A stretch of DNA of 64,000 nucleotides from Symsagittifera roscoffensis (taxonomy: Eukaryota > Xenacoelomorpha > Acoela > Convolutidae), in the NCBI RefSeq assembly GCF_963678635.1, contig NC_087068.1, forward strand, positions 43,703,080 through 43,767,079, written 5' to 3'. Below are positions 1 to 11,394 of the stretch, in pieces (position 1 is the stretch's first letter; every line of letters begins with the position of its first letter). The position numbers and the translations under genes were made by a program. Below the pieces are notes generated by a model. It had not been told where the DNA came from and searched no databases. It saw only the letters and a program-made list of their open reading frames with translations.

Positions 1-640
1 CTTCGGCCTCAGACATCAAACGAGCTCCATTAAAAACCAGCAATGATAAGACCTTCATCCAGAATTAAACTCCTACTAAACACTAAACATGTCCGATAGG
101 AAAAACGGGGCAGCATATTATCGAGAAGTCGCAGGCAATATAGTTAGCTCGTCGGAATTTCCTTATAAATTTTCAATCAGAAAACCTTTGGAAAACCTGA
201 ACTCTGACGGAAAGAAAGCAGGATTTTTCAGTGAAAGTTTTACTTTCCCTTTTTTAAATCAAAATTTTTCAATAGTATATTTTGCACTCCAAGGAAAGAT
301 ACCAATTGGATGCAGGACTCCCATAACTATTTAAAGAGATATTGTGACATTCGACCAGATTGATATTAAAATGCATGCAGTTTTGGCGTACGATTGGTTG
401 ATTTCAGCAATTAACGTGCTTGTTCACAAATTGAACGAATTGGGAGTGATGAGTTTTGACTGGTAGTTATTTTTTGAAAAAGTGGTTAGAAATTAAAAAC
501 ATTTCACGTCCTTGAAAGTTCGAGACAATTGGAAAAGCGCCAAAAACAGAACGACGATTTTTGCTGATATAAACAAGGCGTGTAAAGATATATAGTCAAT
601 GATATTTACGGCAGAAGTTATAACAATTGTACAGCTATAA
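1..640. other. No gene recognised
   Basis: AT-rich sequence at the window edge. An open frame at 89-334 (81 codons) has no motif I recognise, no coiled-coil or membrane pattern, and no clear splice partners, so I do not call it a gene. The stretch lies directly upstream of a decayed reverse transcriptase fragment and may be old retroelement sequence. Confidence 0.4.
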
Positions 641-666
641 TCGTTACGAACCGATTCCCTAGAATC

Positions 667-793
667 AGGAGGGCTTTTGAAAGGATTTTGCTACCCTTCC
701 TGATCGACAAGAAAACAGCTCTTCGTGCGGATTCAGGATTCCGGAAGGGTCTAGGGAAAGACTGTGAACTGATTTTTAACAATTTTCAACTTC
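667..793 (+). pseudogene. Short LINE reverse-transcriptase relic
   Basis: Translation from 667 gives a short stretch with AFERILLPFL followed by a GFRKG block. This is the usual order at the RT motif where non-LTR retrotransposons have K-x-FERI...QFGFRKGRST. Nothing recognisable surrounds it and the frame is short. I read it as a fragment of a dead LINE; the match rests on about 40 residues and could be chance. Confidence 0.35.
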
Positions 794-1328
794 CCGGAAA
801 ATCATGAGTTGAATTTAATTTAACATCAGTTTCATTTTCGGAAAAGAAAAAGCTACGATTTGAAGGAGAGGGTTGATCCATCTCCGAAGAACATGATAAT
901 TTTTTATCTACTGAACAAAATTATTGGTTATATTAACAAGTGAGTACTAGCCCTGTTTGTAGGAGAGACCTAGTTGTTTGGGGATACTGAGACCCATCCA
1001 TGATATTACATTTTCCGCATGCAACTAAGTTAATTTGCGCGAGTTAGCCGATAGCCTCAAATAGTGACTTTGTCAAACCGATGTTAATGTACCTTTAATT
1101 GAATTGGCTTGGTATACACGGGTTTAAGCATGTGAAGCTGTGTTTAGACGCTAGCCAGTTGTTTTATAACCTAGCTTTATTTCCGTCGGTATGTACTTCC
1201 CGGCGATTGTTACATACTTCCTTTCAGATTTTGGACTACGAAACCTCAAAAAAGGCAAAAACCTAATTACCCTGTGGGCCATTGATTCTAAATTTAGCTT
1301 GGATCTCTTAGAAAACCAGAAGAAACAT
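794..1328. other. No gene recognised
   Basis: I see no convincing open frame, RNA gene or repeat end in this stretch. Confidence 0.4.
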
Positions 1329-1550
1329 AATCCTCGATCAGAGTAGCTCTCGCTTCTGAGTTCTCGGTCTCAATCAATTGGACAATGGGCCTGGAACATC
1401 CACATAGGTAACGAGACCACTGGTCACAAATCCTCGGAAGTCAAACCAAATCAACAATTGACGAATACTTTAACCCTTGTTGCCCGCGCAGAAAAGTTGG
1501 CCCTCCTAAATTCTATGGTGTTCAAATGTTTTGTTAGTTTCCTCCGAATA
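1329..1550. repeat. Direct repeat, copy 1
   Basis: This ~220-bp segment recurs about 430 bp downstream with roughly 85% identity by eye. Shared landmarks include AATCCTCGATCAGAG at the start and TTTAACCCTTGTTGCCCGC near the end. The family is unknown. A 72-codon minus-strand frame across it has no recognisable motif. Confidence 0.7.
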
Positions 1551-1758
1551 CCAAGGTGCAAATTCAAACTGCGATTGTGGACGCGAAGGACACGGAGATA
1601 AAACTATCTGATGCGGACTCTCAATTGGCCCAGAGGCAAGTTCTAATGGCCGAAACAACCGAGATGATCTCCGACTCGCTGCGCTCCTGCTCCTACTGCA
1701 GCATCCCAAAAACGGCCAAGTCACTTGAATTTTAACTTAGAAAAACGCAAAGAAACAA

Positions 1759-1980
1759 AATCCTCGATCAGAGCAGCTCTCGTTTTTGAGTTCTCGATCT
1801 CAATCATTTAGACAATAGGCCTGGAACTTCCTCATAGGCAATGAAACCACTGGTGACAAATTTTTCGGAAGTCAATGCAAATCAACAATAGCCGAGTACT
1901 TTAACCCTTGTTGCCCGCGCAGAAAATTTGGTGAGGACTCCTAAATTCTATGTTGATCGAATGTTTTGTAGATTCCTCCG
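1759..1980. repeat. Direct repeat, copy 2
   Basis: Second copy of the 1329-1550 segment in the same orientation, with scattered substitutions and a small insertion after the GCGCAGAAAA landmark. The ~430-bp spacing suggests an old local duplication. Confidence 0.7.
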
Positions 1981-2039
1981 GACAGCAGGACCGAAATAAT
2001 GTAAATCAGTCATACTCACGGAAGATATGAATTTCGAGT

Positions 2040-4180
2040 GCACTAATGGAAGACATTAGATTCGCAGAATGAATATGAAAACAAAATTCTTGAGTGTCTG
2101 TCGGAATTAAATTTTCACGAGTCCCTCAAACAAAAAAAGTTCAACCAGTATGATGTGTTTTTAACAAACAATCCAAACATAATCAATAATCGATCTTGTG
2201 ACAATGAATATAACAAAAATCTTCAACTCGGACCACGAAGCCTTTGTTGTTGCACTGCAACTAGAAGCAGAAACTAAGCAAAAAAAGTTCGCTTTTAACA
2301 AGGTAGAAGGAAAAGACCTAAACCAATACTAAGAAGATTACCTTTTTGGTCCCTATTGCTACAGTAGCGTTGATGAACTTGTTAAAATCGAATTTTAACC
2401 AAAAATGTTCCCCAAATAACCCCACACAGATCGAATCTCCCTCCATGGTTGGGAAAGAGTCCTCACACCTCTTTAAAATGATATCAATTTTTAAACGGAA
2501 AATATCAAAAAATCTTCTCTCAATAGTTTTATCAAACTTATGAAAATGGAGAAGAGACTGAAAACGTCGCTAAACGAAGATCAAGCAGAAATTGAAAGTA
2601 TAATTTTTCGAAGTCGAAGATTCTACGATCTTCAAGATTCTACGATTTCTCAAATCGATGCACAAAAAGAAGCAGGTTACCCCATGAGTACGACTTACAG
2701 AAAACAGAAAACAATTGAGGACGAGCGATAATATAAGTTTTTTAGTAGTTTCTCTTCCAATGTGTTCCCTGAAACTAATCAAATAGCAAAAGTTCTTACG
2801 ATAGGCAAAGATTTACCAAATTCGAGATAAAAGATATGAATATAACAAAAGTTTTGACAAGGCTACAAGCTAACAAAGCGTTTGGCCCAGACCGGATAGG
2901 AAGCACAGTGCTCAAAAATCTAACACCTTTGTCCAGATCATTATTACTGATTTTCAAATCTGCCCATAATACAGGCTTCTTTCCATCCTATTAGAAGGTA
3001 AGTGACGTGATATCAATATTTAAGGACCAGTACAGACCAATGCTTGAATAGTATCGACCTATAACTATTTTATGCAGCATATCAAAAATCCTGGAAAAAC
3101 AGGATTTAGAAGACATCAGTCAGGTGATACTCAACTACTTTTGTTTTCAGACCTTTTATACAAAGAATACGATGGAAAGGAAAACGAAATATTTGTGTTA
3201 TAATTTGATTTCAAAAAGCTTTTGATATCACACAACTTGCTGCTCCAAAAAATTTAAAAAAATAGACTTTGGAGGTAATTTTCTTAAAACAGATGCCAGT
3301 TGCTTATCTGACCGCCAACAGTATGTTAAAATAAATGAATGCATTTCTGAAATAGTATCTGTCACTAGTGGAGTACTTCAAGGTTCCTAATCCGGCTCGC
3401 TACTTTTTCTAATATATGTGAAGGACCTAAGAAAAGAAATGACAGAACATGAGCCGTTTGGGTTATGCGGATGTTTTCAAGCTTGTAACATCGATGATCA
3501 AACAAAAAAAGAAGATTGGTGCAAAACTAATAAAATGAAATCAAACGAGGGCAAATGCTTTATCTTACCAATAAAACAGAAATAAGGCGTGAAGCATGAC
3601 TTCACGTTGAAAACAAAACAACCGAGTAAAAGGACTTATAAAGCTTGGAAAGCATACTACTTCCTGAAAAGAAACATCTCTCTTGCAGCTTAAAACACTA
3701 AACTCAATGCGTACGTAGGATATGTAATACCTGTAATAAGTTATGCATCACCAGCTTGGTTCTCGAACAAAACTGAAAGTAAAGAAATAGAACGTGTCTA
3801 TAGGAAAGCAACTATCTGAACAATGGACAATTGGGATAAAAGCTATAAACAAAGACTAACTGAGCTGAAACTACTTCCATAATCGTAATGCTTTGAACTA
3901 CATGATTTGTTAATGCTAGTATCAATTTTGAAAGGCAGCTACAAAATCAAACTACCGATAAAGTCGAATACGAAACCCAATGACAATCTTTTATACACAA
4001 GACAAAAAGATGTAATATCGATAACAAAAACTCGAACAATAAAAGCTGATAAAAATTTTTGGAAAAAAGTCTTTTATTGCATGCAATACGAAAAAGGAAA
4101 TATCAACCTCGAACAAATTGAAAAACCATAACTGACAAAATTATACGGGAATTACTTCTTAAAAGATTACTCTGAAGTCA
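2040..4180 (+). pseudogene. LINE-D: decayed CR1-like ORF2 (endonuclease end plus RT)
   Basis: Relic of a non-LTR retrotransposon ORF2, broken by many stops and frameshifts. Pieces appear in the right order. The end of an apurinic-type endonuclease is at about 2060-2290, with a DVFLTNNP-like block and an NSDHEAFVV catalytic SDH block. An RT entry motif lies near 2870-3000 (NKAFGPDRIGS...GFFP). A YRPITIL-like block is near 3050, SGVLQGS near 3370 and LLFLIYVKDL near 3400. A C-terminal IPVISYASPAW block is near 3735. Codon disruption indicates an old insertion. Everything from 3149 onward was copied again at 6855 by the tandem duplication. Confidence 0.75.
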
Positions 4181-4860
4181 ACTTATGTTTCTGGGCTTTT
4201 ATATGCAACTGTGGATATTGCAAACCGGTGCAGAAAGTCAGCAGGGAGTTCAATTCCAATACCAATGCCACAATACCAATACCGAACTGAATCATCAATA
4301 CAATTTCCATTACCAAACCCAGTCAATACTTCAATACTTTGTTACAATACCTCAAAACTTTTGCAAAAACTTTAACAACTTTGACAACTCGTGTTAGCAA
4401 AAATCACGAAACGTTTGAAACACGAAACATTTTAGATCGAAATGTCTTGCATGGATTCTCTATAATTTTCTATTTTTTTTTTCATAAGTACAACGAACGG
4501 AGGGAATTAAATACTAGTCTCAGTAAACTTTTTTGTTTAAATAGTTTAATTTTCTTTTTTGTTGTTTTTGTTAGATTGTTTTGTTACTACACAAATTTTC
4601 ATTAATTGCCTTCTTAGAGTTCTTTGTATAACCATACAGCCCTATAAGAAAATGTTATGATAAACTTATTAAATAGTTTCAGAGAAATGGCCGAGGCCAC
4701 CGACAACCAAACCGCTTGACTTACAAAACTGGCCACTGCGAACAGCGTACCCGGACATTCGGAATGTGAAGCAAATTGCATCATATTGCATCTATTCATC
4801 ATATTGCATCTACTATTCACCAATATTCATTCCGCTCATCGTCGTTCTCCAAAAAAAAAA
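4181..4860. other. Spacer between LINE-D and LINE-A; no gene
   Basis: Low-complexity, AT-rich sequence with a patch of CAATAC-like words near 4260-4350. Open frames of 70-88 codons show no recognisable motif. The 3' part may be LINE 5' UTR. The same stretch recurs at about 7887-8566 in duplication unit 2. Confidence 0.5.
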
Positions 4861-4939
4861 CGGCGTTGGTGTGATTTGAACACCGGACCTCTCGACCGAA
4901 GGATAGACGCGCTACCAACTGAACTACATCGCTCAGCCA
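4861..4939 (-). pseudogene. tRNA-like sequence, antisense, just upstream of LINE-A ORF1
   Basis: Read on the minus strand, this contains an A-box-like TAGTTCAGTTGGTAGCGC, a CCTTCGG anticodon-loop-like segment (Arg-TCG-like) and a T arm GGTGT-TCAAATC-ACACC with a perfect 5-bp stem. The acceptor halves do not pair and the anticodon stem is poor, so it is not a working tRNA. Its plus-strand reading is open in the ORF1 frame, giving a spurious N-terminal extension. I place the ORF1 start at the ATG at 4942 instead. Confidence 0.6.
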
Positions 4940-4941
4940 AT

Positions 4942-5808
4942 ATGAATCCTAAGTGCAACACATGCAACCATACGCTAGCGGACGGAGTTGAACTGTTTGT
5001 TGGTTTGACTTGTGGAAATTCAATGCTCTGGACCCTGAAATGCACTGGGTTCTCAGAAACATTACTAAAAGAGTTAAAAGAAGTAAGAAATAACGTCCTC
5101 CTGATGTGTAATCAATGCTCCAGCAATGGCAAACGAGACTTGGTTATTTCTGTGGTTTCCAGGCAATCTTCTGCTATAGAAGCAATTCAAAAACAAATAG
5201 AAAAAGCTGAAAACTCTCTCAAAACGCAAACCGAAGTTGAACTGAAGAAATATTCTGAGGTCCTCACCAACACCCTCGCTACTAGCGCAGCCCCACACCC
5301 TTTGGTGGCTGCGACAAAGCAAGACGTACAGAAAAAATCTACTGGCAACGCACTCATTGGTATCCGAATAAGAGGAATTCCTGAATTGGTCAACAGAGAT
5401 CCCGCCTTGCGCTTCAAGGCGGATCAAGTAGAAGTGAACAAAATCTTTTCGCACCTGGGCCTGGCATGCCAAGCATCAGATATCAAGAGAATGGGCAATC
5501 ATATTAAAGGCAAAGATCGAACCATAATGGCGAGAGTAAACGATGCTTGCGACCGAAGACTCATCTTTCTTTCTTTATCGAAACTTAAGCATTACGACAA
5601 AAAAGTGTTTGTGTCTCCCGAACTAACAACAAAAGAATTTGAAAAAGAGAACCTCCTGCTGCAGCAACGGCGAGTAATGATCAATGGGGGTGCAGAGCCC
5701 AGTAGCATCAGACTGAGAAACCTTGTGCTAGAAAAGAAAATAAACAAAGTTTGGACCAGTCTGCCTGCTCCTACCGAAGACACAGAGTCCGAATCAGAAT
5801 CCAAATGA
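4942..5808 (+). CDS. LINE-A ORF1, PHD-like plus RNA-binding-type protein
   Basis: A 288-residue ORF1 of a CR1-like non-LTR retrotransposon; such proteins bind element RNA. Residues 5-60 hold a PHD-finger-like cysteine pattern (C5, C8, C24, C34, C57, C60), but the fourth cysteine position and the canonical histidine are replaced (CGNSMLWTLKC), so zinc binding is doubtful. A coiled-coil-prone segment follows. An RRM-like region begins near IGIRIRGIPE and ends in RLRNLVLEKK. The acidic C-terminus SESESK ends in TGA, which overlaps the ORF2 start as ATGA. PHD domains in CR1-like ORF1 proteins are known in the literature. The frame is intact and nearly identical to that of LINE-B. Confidence 0.8.
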   Translation: MNPKCNTCNHTLADGVELFVGLTCGNSMLWTLKCTGFSETLLKELKEVRNNVLLMCNQCSSNGKRDLVISVVSRQSSAIEAIQKQIEKAENSLKTQTEVELKKYSEVLTNTLATSAAPHPLVAATKQDVQKKSTGNALIGIRIRGIPELVNRDPALRFKADQVEVNKIFSHLGLACQASDIKRMGNHIKGKDRTIMARVNDACDRRLIFLSLSKLKHYDKKVFVSPELTTKEFEKENLLLQQRRVMINGGAEPSSIRLRNLVLEKKINKVWTSLPAPTEDTESESESK

Positions 5809-6854
5809 CTAAACAGGGCCTCCAAATGTCCGTTCTTGTATACAATGCTCGAAGTTTGTTGGACATTAAGCGAATAATGGCTTTCGCCAACACCTCAACT
5901 AGTTCAGACTTTCATATTCTTTGTATAACTGAGACCTGGCTAACTAGTCACGTGCCTAACAGCGCCTTATTTCTCACTGATTTTACTATCTATACAACGG
6001 ACCGAGCGCATACTGCCAACAGTTCCACCAAATATGGTGGCGTTCTGTTGGCTATCCGACACCCCTACTCGTCGACTCATCTCGACACATCAGATATTCC
6101 TGATTGCGTTGCCTCACTGGTACAGTCCTCACCTACAACCAGTCCACTACTGTTCTGTTGTGTCTATTCAGCTCCTGACGGGAGCTCCTATAGACTCAAC
6201 GTGAGCTTTTTCAAACACCTCCTGCTACTACTGCAACACTACAAAATGGAACACAATTGCGAGCACGTTATCATTGCTGGTGATATAAACCTGAAACATA
6301 CCGATTGGTCAACCATGGTCTCAACAGAAACATACGAATCCGAGCTCCTGGAACTCTTGGTTCAATTCAACTATCAACAAACTTTGGCAAACAACTCCTG
6401 CATGCTGGATGTCTTCCTCATCAACGATACCTCGCCTATAATTCATACGGCAGTTGACTATGTAGATTTCACACTCAGTAGATTTCAAGAAGTGCTCCGA
6501 CCATCAGCCGTACTCAATCCTCTTACAAGTTCAATATGCTCCTCCAAAGCCACCAGCCCGTCAACTAATCGATCTGGACTTCAACGTGTTCTCATACCAT
6601 AAGGCTCACTGGGATCTCATCGGAATATAAATTATCAACAGTCCTTTCACTGGCTACTGCTACAGCAATGTGGATGTCCTCTTGACTTCATGGTATGAGT
6701 GGTTGTATAGTACAGTATCGAAACACATTCCGCCCATCAATAAACACCGCCGTAACCTGCCCCCCTGGGCATCGGGCGAGGCGTCACATCTTATGAAAAA
6801 ACTCAGCACACTACGTAAAGCCAAGAAGCCAAATGAAACGAAAACAAACATCAC
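5805..6854 (+). pseudogene. LINE-A ORF2, endonuclease only, truncated by duplication
   Basis: ORF2 starts at the ATG at 5805, overlapping the ORF1 stop by the ATGA tetranucleotide, which suggests termination-reinitiation coupling. The apurinic-type endonuclease motifs are visible: VYNARSL, CITETWL, YTTDR, GGVLLAI, IIAGDINL and LDVFLIN. A frameshift near 6485-6500 puts the catalytic SDH block in another frame, and the original frame stops at 6602. LINE-B shares this frameshift, so it predates the duplication. The downstream frame (about 6670-6854) is cut off at the duplication junction, so no RT remains. Confidence 0.8.
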
Positions 6855-7886
6855 AGACCTTTTATACAAAGAATACGATGGAAAGGAAAATGAAATATTT
6901 GTGTTATAATTTGATTTCAAAAAGCTTTTGATATCACACAACTTGCTGCTCCAAAAAATTTAAAAAAAATAGACTTTGGAGGTAATTTTCTTAAAACAGA
7001 TGCCAGTTGCTTATCTGACCGCCAACAGTATGTTAAAATAAATGAATGCATTTCTGAAATAGTATCTGTCACTAGTGGAGTACTTCAAGGTTCCTAATCC
7101 GGCTCGCTACTTTTTATAATATATGTGAAGGACCTAAGAAAAGAAATGACAGAACATGAGCCGTTTGGGTTATGCGGATGTTTTCAAGCTTGTAACATCG
7201 ATGATCAAACAAAAAAAGAAGATTGGTGCAAAACTAATAAAATGAAATCAAACGAGGGCAAATGCTTTATCTTACCAATAAAACAGAAATAAGGCGTGAA
7301 GCATGACTTCACGTTGAAAACAAAACAACCGAGTAAAAGGACTTATAAAGCTTGGAAAGCATACTACTTCCTGAAAAGAAACATCTCTCTTGCAGCTTAA
7401 AACACTAAACTCAATGCGTACGTAGGATATGTAATACCTGTAATAAGTTATGCATCACCAGCTTGGTTCTCGAACAAAACTGAAAGTAAAGAAATAGAAC
7501 GTGTCTATAGGAAAGCAACTATCTGAACAATGGACAATTGGGATAAAAGCTATAAACAAAGACTAACTGAGCTGAAACTACTTCCATAATCGTAATGCTT
7601 TGAACTACATGATTTGTTAATGCTAGTATCAATTTTGAAAGGCAGCTACAAAATCAAACTACCGATAAAGTCGAATACGAAACCCAATGACAATCTTTTA
7701 TACACAAGACAAAAAGATGTAATATCGATAACAAAAACTCGAACAATAAAAGCTGATGAAAATTTTTGGAAAAAAGTCTTTTATTGCATGCAATACGAAA
7801 AAGGAAATATCAACCTCGAACAAATTGAAAAACCATAACTGACAAAATTATACGGGAATTACTTCTTAAAAGATTACTCTGAAGTC
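6855..7886 (+). pseudogene. Duplicated 3' part of LINE-D relic
   Basis: Near-identical copy of 3149-4180. It carries the end of the decayed RT (SGVLQGS near 7078 and a LYNICEG-type continuation near 7110) and the same stops. Differences from unit 1 are single substitutions and one extra A in an A run near 6961. Confidence 0.8.
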
Positions 7887-8566
7887 AACTTATGTTTCTG
7901 GGCTTTTATATGCAACTGTGGATATTGCAAACCGGTGCAGAAAGTCAGCAGGGAGTTCAATTCCAATACCAATGCCACAATACCAATACCGAACTGAATC
8001 ATCAATACAATTTCCATTACCAAACCCAGTCAATACTTCAATACTTTGTTACAATACCTCAAAACTTTTGCAAAAACTTTAACAACTTTGACAACTCGTG
8101 TTAGCAAAAATCACGAAACGTTTGAAACACGAAACATTTTAGATCGAAATGTCTTGCATGGATTCTCTATAATTTTCTATTTTTTTTTTCATAAGTACAA
8201 CGAACGGAGGGAATTAAATACTAGTCTCAGTAAACTTTTTTGTTTAAATAGTTTAATTTTCTTTTTTGTTGTTTTTGTTAGATTGTTTTGTTACTACACA
8301 AATTTTCATTAATTGCCTTCTTAGAGTTCTTTGTATAACCATACAGCCCTATAAGAAAATGTTATGATAAACTTATTAAATAGTTTCAGAGAAATGGCCG
8401 AGGCCACCGACAACCAAACCGCTTGACTTACAAAACTGGCCACTGCGAACAGCGTACCCGGACATTCGGAGTGTGAAGCAAATTGCATCATATTGCATCT
8501 ATTCATCATATTGCATCTACTATTCACCAATATTCATTCCGCTCATCGTCGTTCTCCAAAAAAAAA
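7887..8566. other. Duplicated spacer; no gene
   Basis: Copy of 4181-4860. I see nothing in it beyond the same low-complexity patches. Confidence 0.5.
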
Positions 8567-8645
8567 CGGCGTTGGTGTGATTTGAACACCGGACCTCTCG
8601 ACCGAAGGATAGACGCGCTACCAACTGAACTACATCGCTCAGCCA
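8567..8645 (-). pseudogene. tRNA-like sequence, antisense, upstream of LINE-B ORF1
   Basis: Duplicate of the 4861-4939 tRNA-like sequence with the same A-box-like and T-arm blocks and the same unpaired acceptor halves. Confidence 0.6.
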
Positions 8646-8647
8646 AT

Positions 8648-9514
8648 ATGAATCCTAATTGCAACACATGCAACCATACGCTAGCGGACGGAGTTGAACT
8701 GTTTGTTTGTTTGACTTGTGGAAATTCAATGCTCTGGACCCTGAAATGCACTGGGTTCTCAGAAACATTACTAAAAGAGTTAAAAGAAGTAAGAAATAAC
8801 GTCCTCCGGATGTGTAATCAATGCTCCAGCAATGGCAAACGAGACTTGGTTATTTCTGTGGTTTCCAGGCAATCTTCTGCTATAGAAGCAATTCAAAAAC
8901 AAATAGAAAAAGCTGAAAACTCTCTCAAAACGCAAACCGAAGTTGAACTGAAGAAATATTCTGAGGTCCTCACCAACACCCTCGCTACTAGCGCAGCCCC
9001 ACACCCTTTGGTGGCTGCGACAAAGCAAGACGTACAGAAAAAATCTACTGGCAACGCACTCATTGGTATCCGAATAAGAGGAATTCCTGAATTGGTCAAC
9101 AGAGATCCCGCCTTGCGCTTCAAGGCGGATCAAGTAGAAGTGAACAAAATCTTTTCGCACCTGGGCCTGGCATGCCAAGCATCAGATATCAAGAGAATGG
9201 GCAATCATATTAAAGGCAAAGATCGAACCATAATGGCGAGAGTAAACGATGCTTGCGACCGAAGACTCATCTTTCTTTCTTTATCGAAACTTAAGCATTA
9301 CGACAAAAAAGTGTTTGTGTCTCCCGAACTAACAACAAGTGAATTTGAAAAAGAGAACCTCCTGCTGCAGCAACGGCGAGTAATGATCAATGGGGGTGCA
9401 GAGCCCAGTAGCATCAGACTGAGAAACCTTGTGCTAGAAAAGAAAATAAACAAAGTTTGGACCAGTCTGCCTGCTCCTACCGAAGACACAGAGTCCGAAT
9501 CAGAATCCAAATGA
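8648..9514 (+). CDS. LINE-B ORF1, PHD-like plus RNA-binding-type protein
   Basis: Same 288-residue ORF1 as LINE-A, with a handful of substitutions (for example Lys to Asn at residue 4, Gly to Cys in the PHD-like region, Lys to Ser before EFEKENLL). The PHD-like fold again lacks the fourth cysteine and the histidine ligand. The frame is open, ends in TGA at 9512-9514, and overlaps the ORF2 ATG at 9511. The start at 8648 is the first ATG after the tRNA-like segment. As part of a decayed element, it is unlikely to be under present selection. Confidence 0.8.
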   Translation: MNPNCNTCNHTLADGVELFVCLTCGNSMLWTLKCTGFSETLLKELKEVRNNVLRMCNQCSSNGKRDLVISVVSRQSSAIEAIQKQIEKAENSLKTQTEVELKKYSEVLTNTLATSAAPHPLVAATKQDVQKKSTGNALIGIRIRGIPELVNRDPALRFKADQVEVNKIFSHLGLACQASDIKRMGNHIKGKDRTIMARVNDACDRRLIFLSLSKLKHYDKKVFVSPELTTSEFEKENLLLQQRRVMINGGAEPSSIRLRNLVLEKKINKVWTSLPAPTEDTESESESK

Positions 9515-11394
9515 CTGAACAGGGCCTCCAAATGTCCGTTCTTGTATACAATGCTCGAAGTTTGTTGGACATTAAGCGAATAATGGCTTTCGCCAACACC
9601 TCAACTAGTTCAGACTTTCATATTCTTTGTATAACTGAGACCTGGCTAACTAGTCACGTGCCTAACAGCGCCTTATTTCTCACTGATTTTACTATCTATA
9701 CAACGGACCGAGCGCATACTGCCAACAGTTCCACCAAATATGGTGGCGTTCTGTTGGCTATCCGACACCCCTACTCGTCGACTCATCTCGACACATCAGA
9801 TATTCCTGATTGCGTTGCCTCACTGGTACAGTCCTCACCTACAACCAGTCCACTACTGTTCTGTTGTGTCTATTCAGCTCCTGACGGGAGCTCCTATAGA
9901 CTCAACGTGAGCACTTTCAAACACCTCCTGCTACTACTGCAACACTACAAAATGGAACACAATTGCGAGCACGTTATCATTGCTGGTGATATAAACCTGA
10001 AACATACCGATTGGTCAACCATGGTCTCAACAGAAACATACGAATCCGAGCTCCTGGAACTCTTGGTTCAATTCAACTATCAACAAACTTTGGCAAACAA
10101 CTCCTGCATGCTGGATGTCTTCCTCATCAACGATACCTCGCCTATAATCCATACGGCAGTTGACTATGTAGATTTCACAGTCAGTAGATTTCAAGAAGTG
10201 CTCCGACCATCAGCCGTACTCAATCCTCTTACAAGTTCAATATGCTCCTCCAAAGCCACCAGCCCGTCAACTAATCGATCTGGACTTCAACGTGTTCTCA
10301 TACCATAAGGCTCACTGGGATCTCATCGGAATAGAAATTATCAACAGTCCTTTCACTGGCTACTGCTACAGCAATGTGGATGTCCTCTTGACTTCATGGT
10401 ATGAGTGGTTGTATAGTACAGTATCGAAACACATTCCGCCCATCAATAAACACCACCGTAACCTGCCCCCCTGGGCATCGGACGAGGCGTCACATCTTAT
10501 GAAAAAACTCAGCACACTACGTAAAGCCAACAAGCCAAATGAAACGAAAACAAACATCACTGAAGAAAAAGTACGTGAACAACTGAGGCTCGATCAGACT
10601 GAATTCGAAAGCAAAACATTAATGGATCGGAATTTCTCCAAAATGCACAAATATTTCAGAAGCATAAGACGCAGCCACCAAAAAACTCCTTTTCTAAAGT
10701 GGGGAAGCATTTCAGCTTCCAGCGATGCTGACAAAGCCAACCTCCTCAATCGCTATTTCCATAGCGTGTTCTCTCCTCCAGAAACTACTACTGCTATATA
10801 CGATCTTGAATCTGAACCTGCGAGCAAATTGGGGTCAATCACAATCAACGACCAAATAGTCAGCAATGTAGTCTCGAAACTGTCTTTGGCCAAAGCCCGA
10901 GGATGCGATGGTATACCAAACATCCTACTGAAGAATATATCTAACGTCAAATCAATGACCCTCCTAATGCGAACCTGTAAGAACAAAGGAGTCTTTCCTG
11001 AGCAGTGGAACTACGGACTAACCACCCCCGTCCACAAAGGGGGCGACAAACAAAATGTCTCAAACTACAGGCCTATAACACTTCTTCCAGCACTTTCAAA
11101 AGTCTTCGAAAGAATCATATTCGACGCCCTCTATCAACACTTCCGTCCTACATTAAAATGTTCTCAGTACGGGTTTCGGCCTAAAAGATCTGCAGTTTTA
11201 CAGATGCTGAGTTTCCTCGATAACGTCTACAGTGGCTTAGACGAAAATTCAACTGATTTGCACGTGCTATATATAGACTTTGAAAAGGCGTTCGACAAAG
11301 TTTGTCACAGAAAGCTTCTAGCCAAACTATACAACATCGGGATTCGAGGAAAACTTCTCCAGTTGATTGAAAGCTACCTGAGCCATCGAACACA

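Larger units (their letters stand above)
3149..6854. repeat. 3.7-kb tandem duplication, unit 1
   Basis: Bases 3149-6854 recur at 6855-10560 in direct orientation at a constant offset of 3,706 bp apart from 1-bp homopolymer shifts. I count about 20-25 differences, roughly 0.6% divergence. The unit holds the 3' part of LINE-D and the 5' half of LINE-A. The internal junction at 6854/6855 shares only one base with the two outer breakpoints, so the event used little or no homology. Confidence 0.9.
6855..10560. repeat. 3.7-kb tandem duplication, unit 2
   Basis: Second unit of the duplication described for 3149-6854. Here the copied 5' half of the LINE runs on without a break past 10560 into its RT. 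This unit therefore keeps the original right-hand junction, while unit 1 keeps the original left-hand junction. Confidence 0.9.

Noticed and set aside
89-334. 81-codon open frame at the window start
   Set aside because: No motif, no splice partners and retroelement-rich surroundings; length is within chance for AT-rich DNA.
4786-4941. N-terminal extension of LINE ORF1 upstream of ATG 4942
   Set aside because: The extension is the antisense tRNA-like block read as protein; the PHD-like domain starts right after the ATG at 4942.
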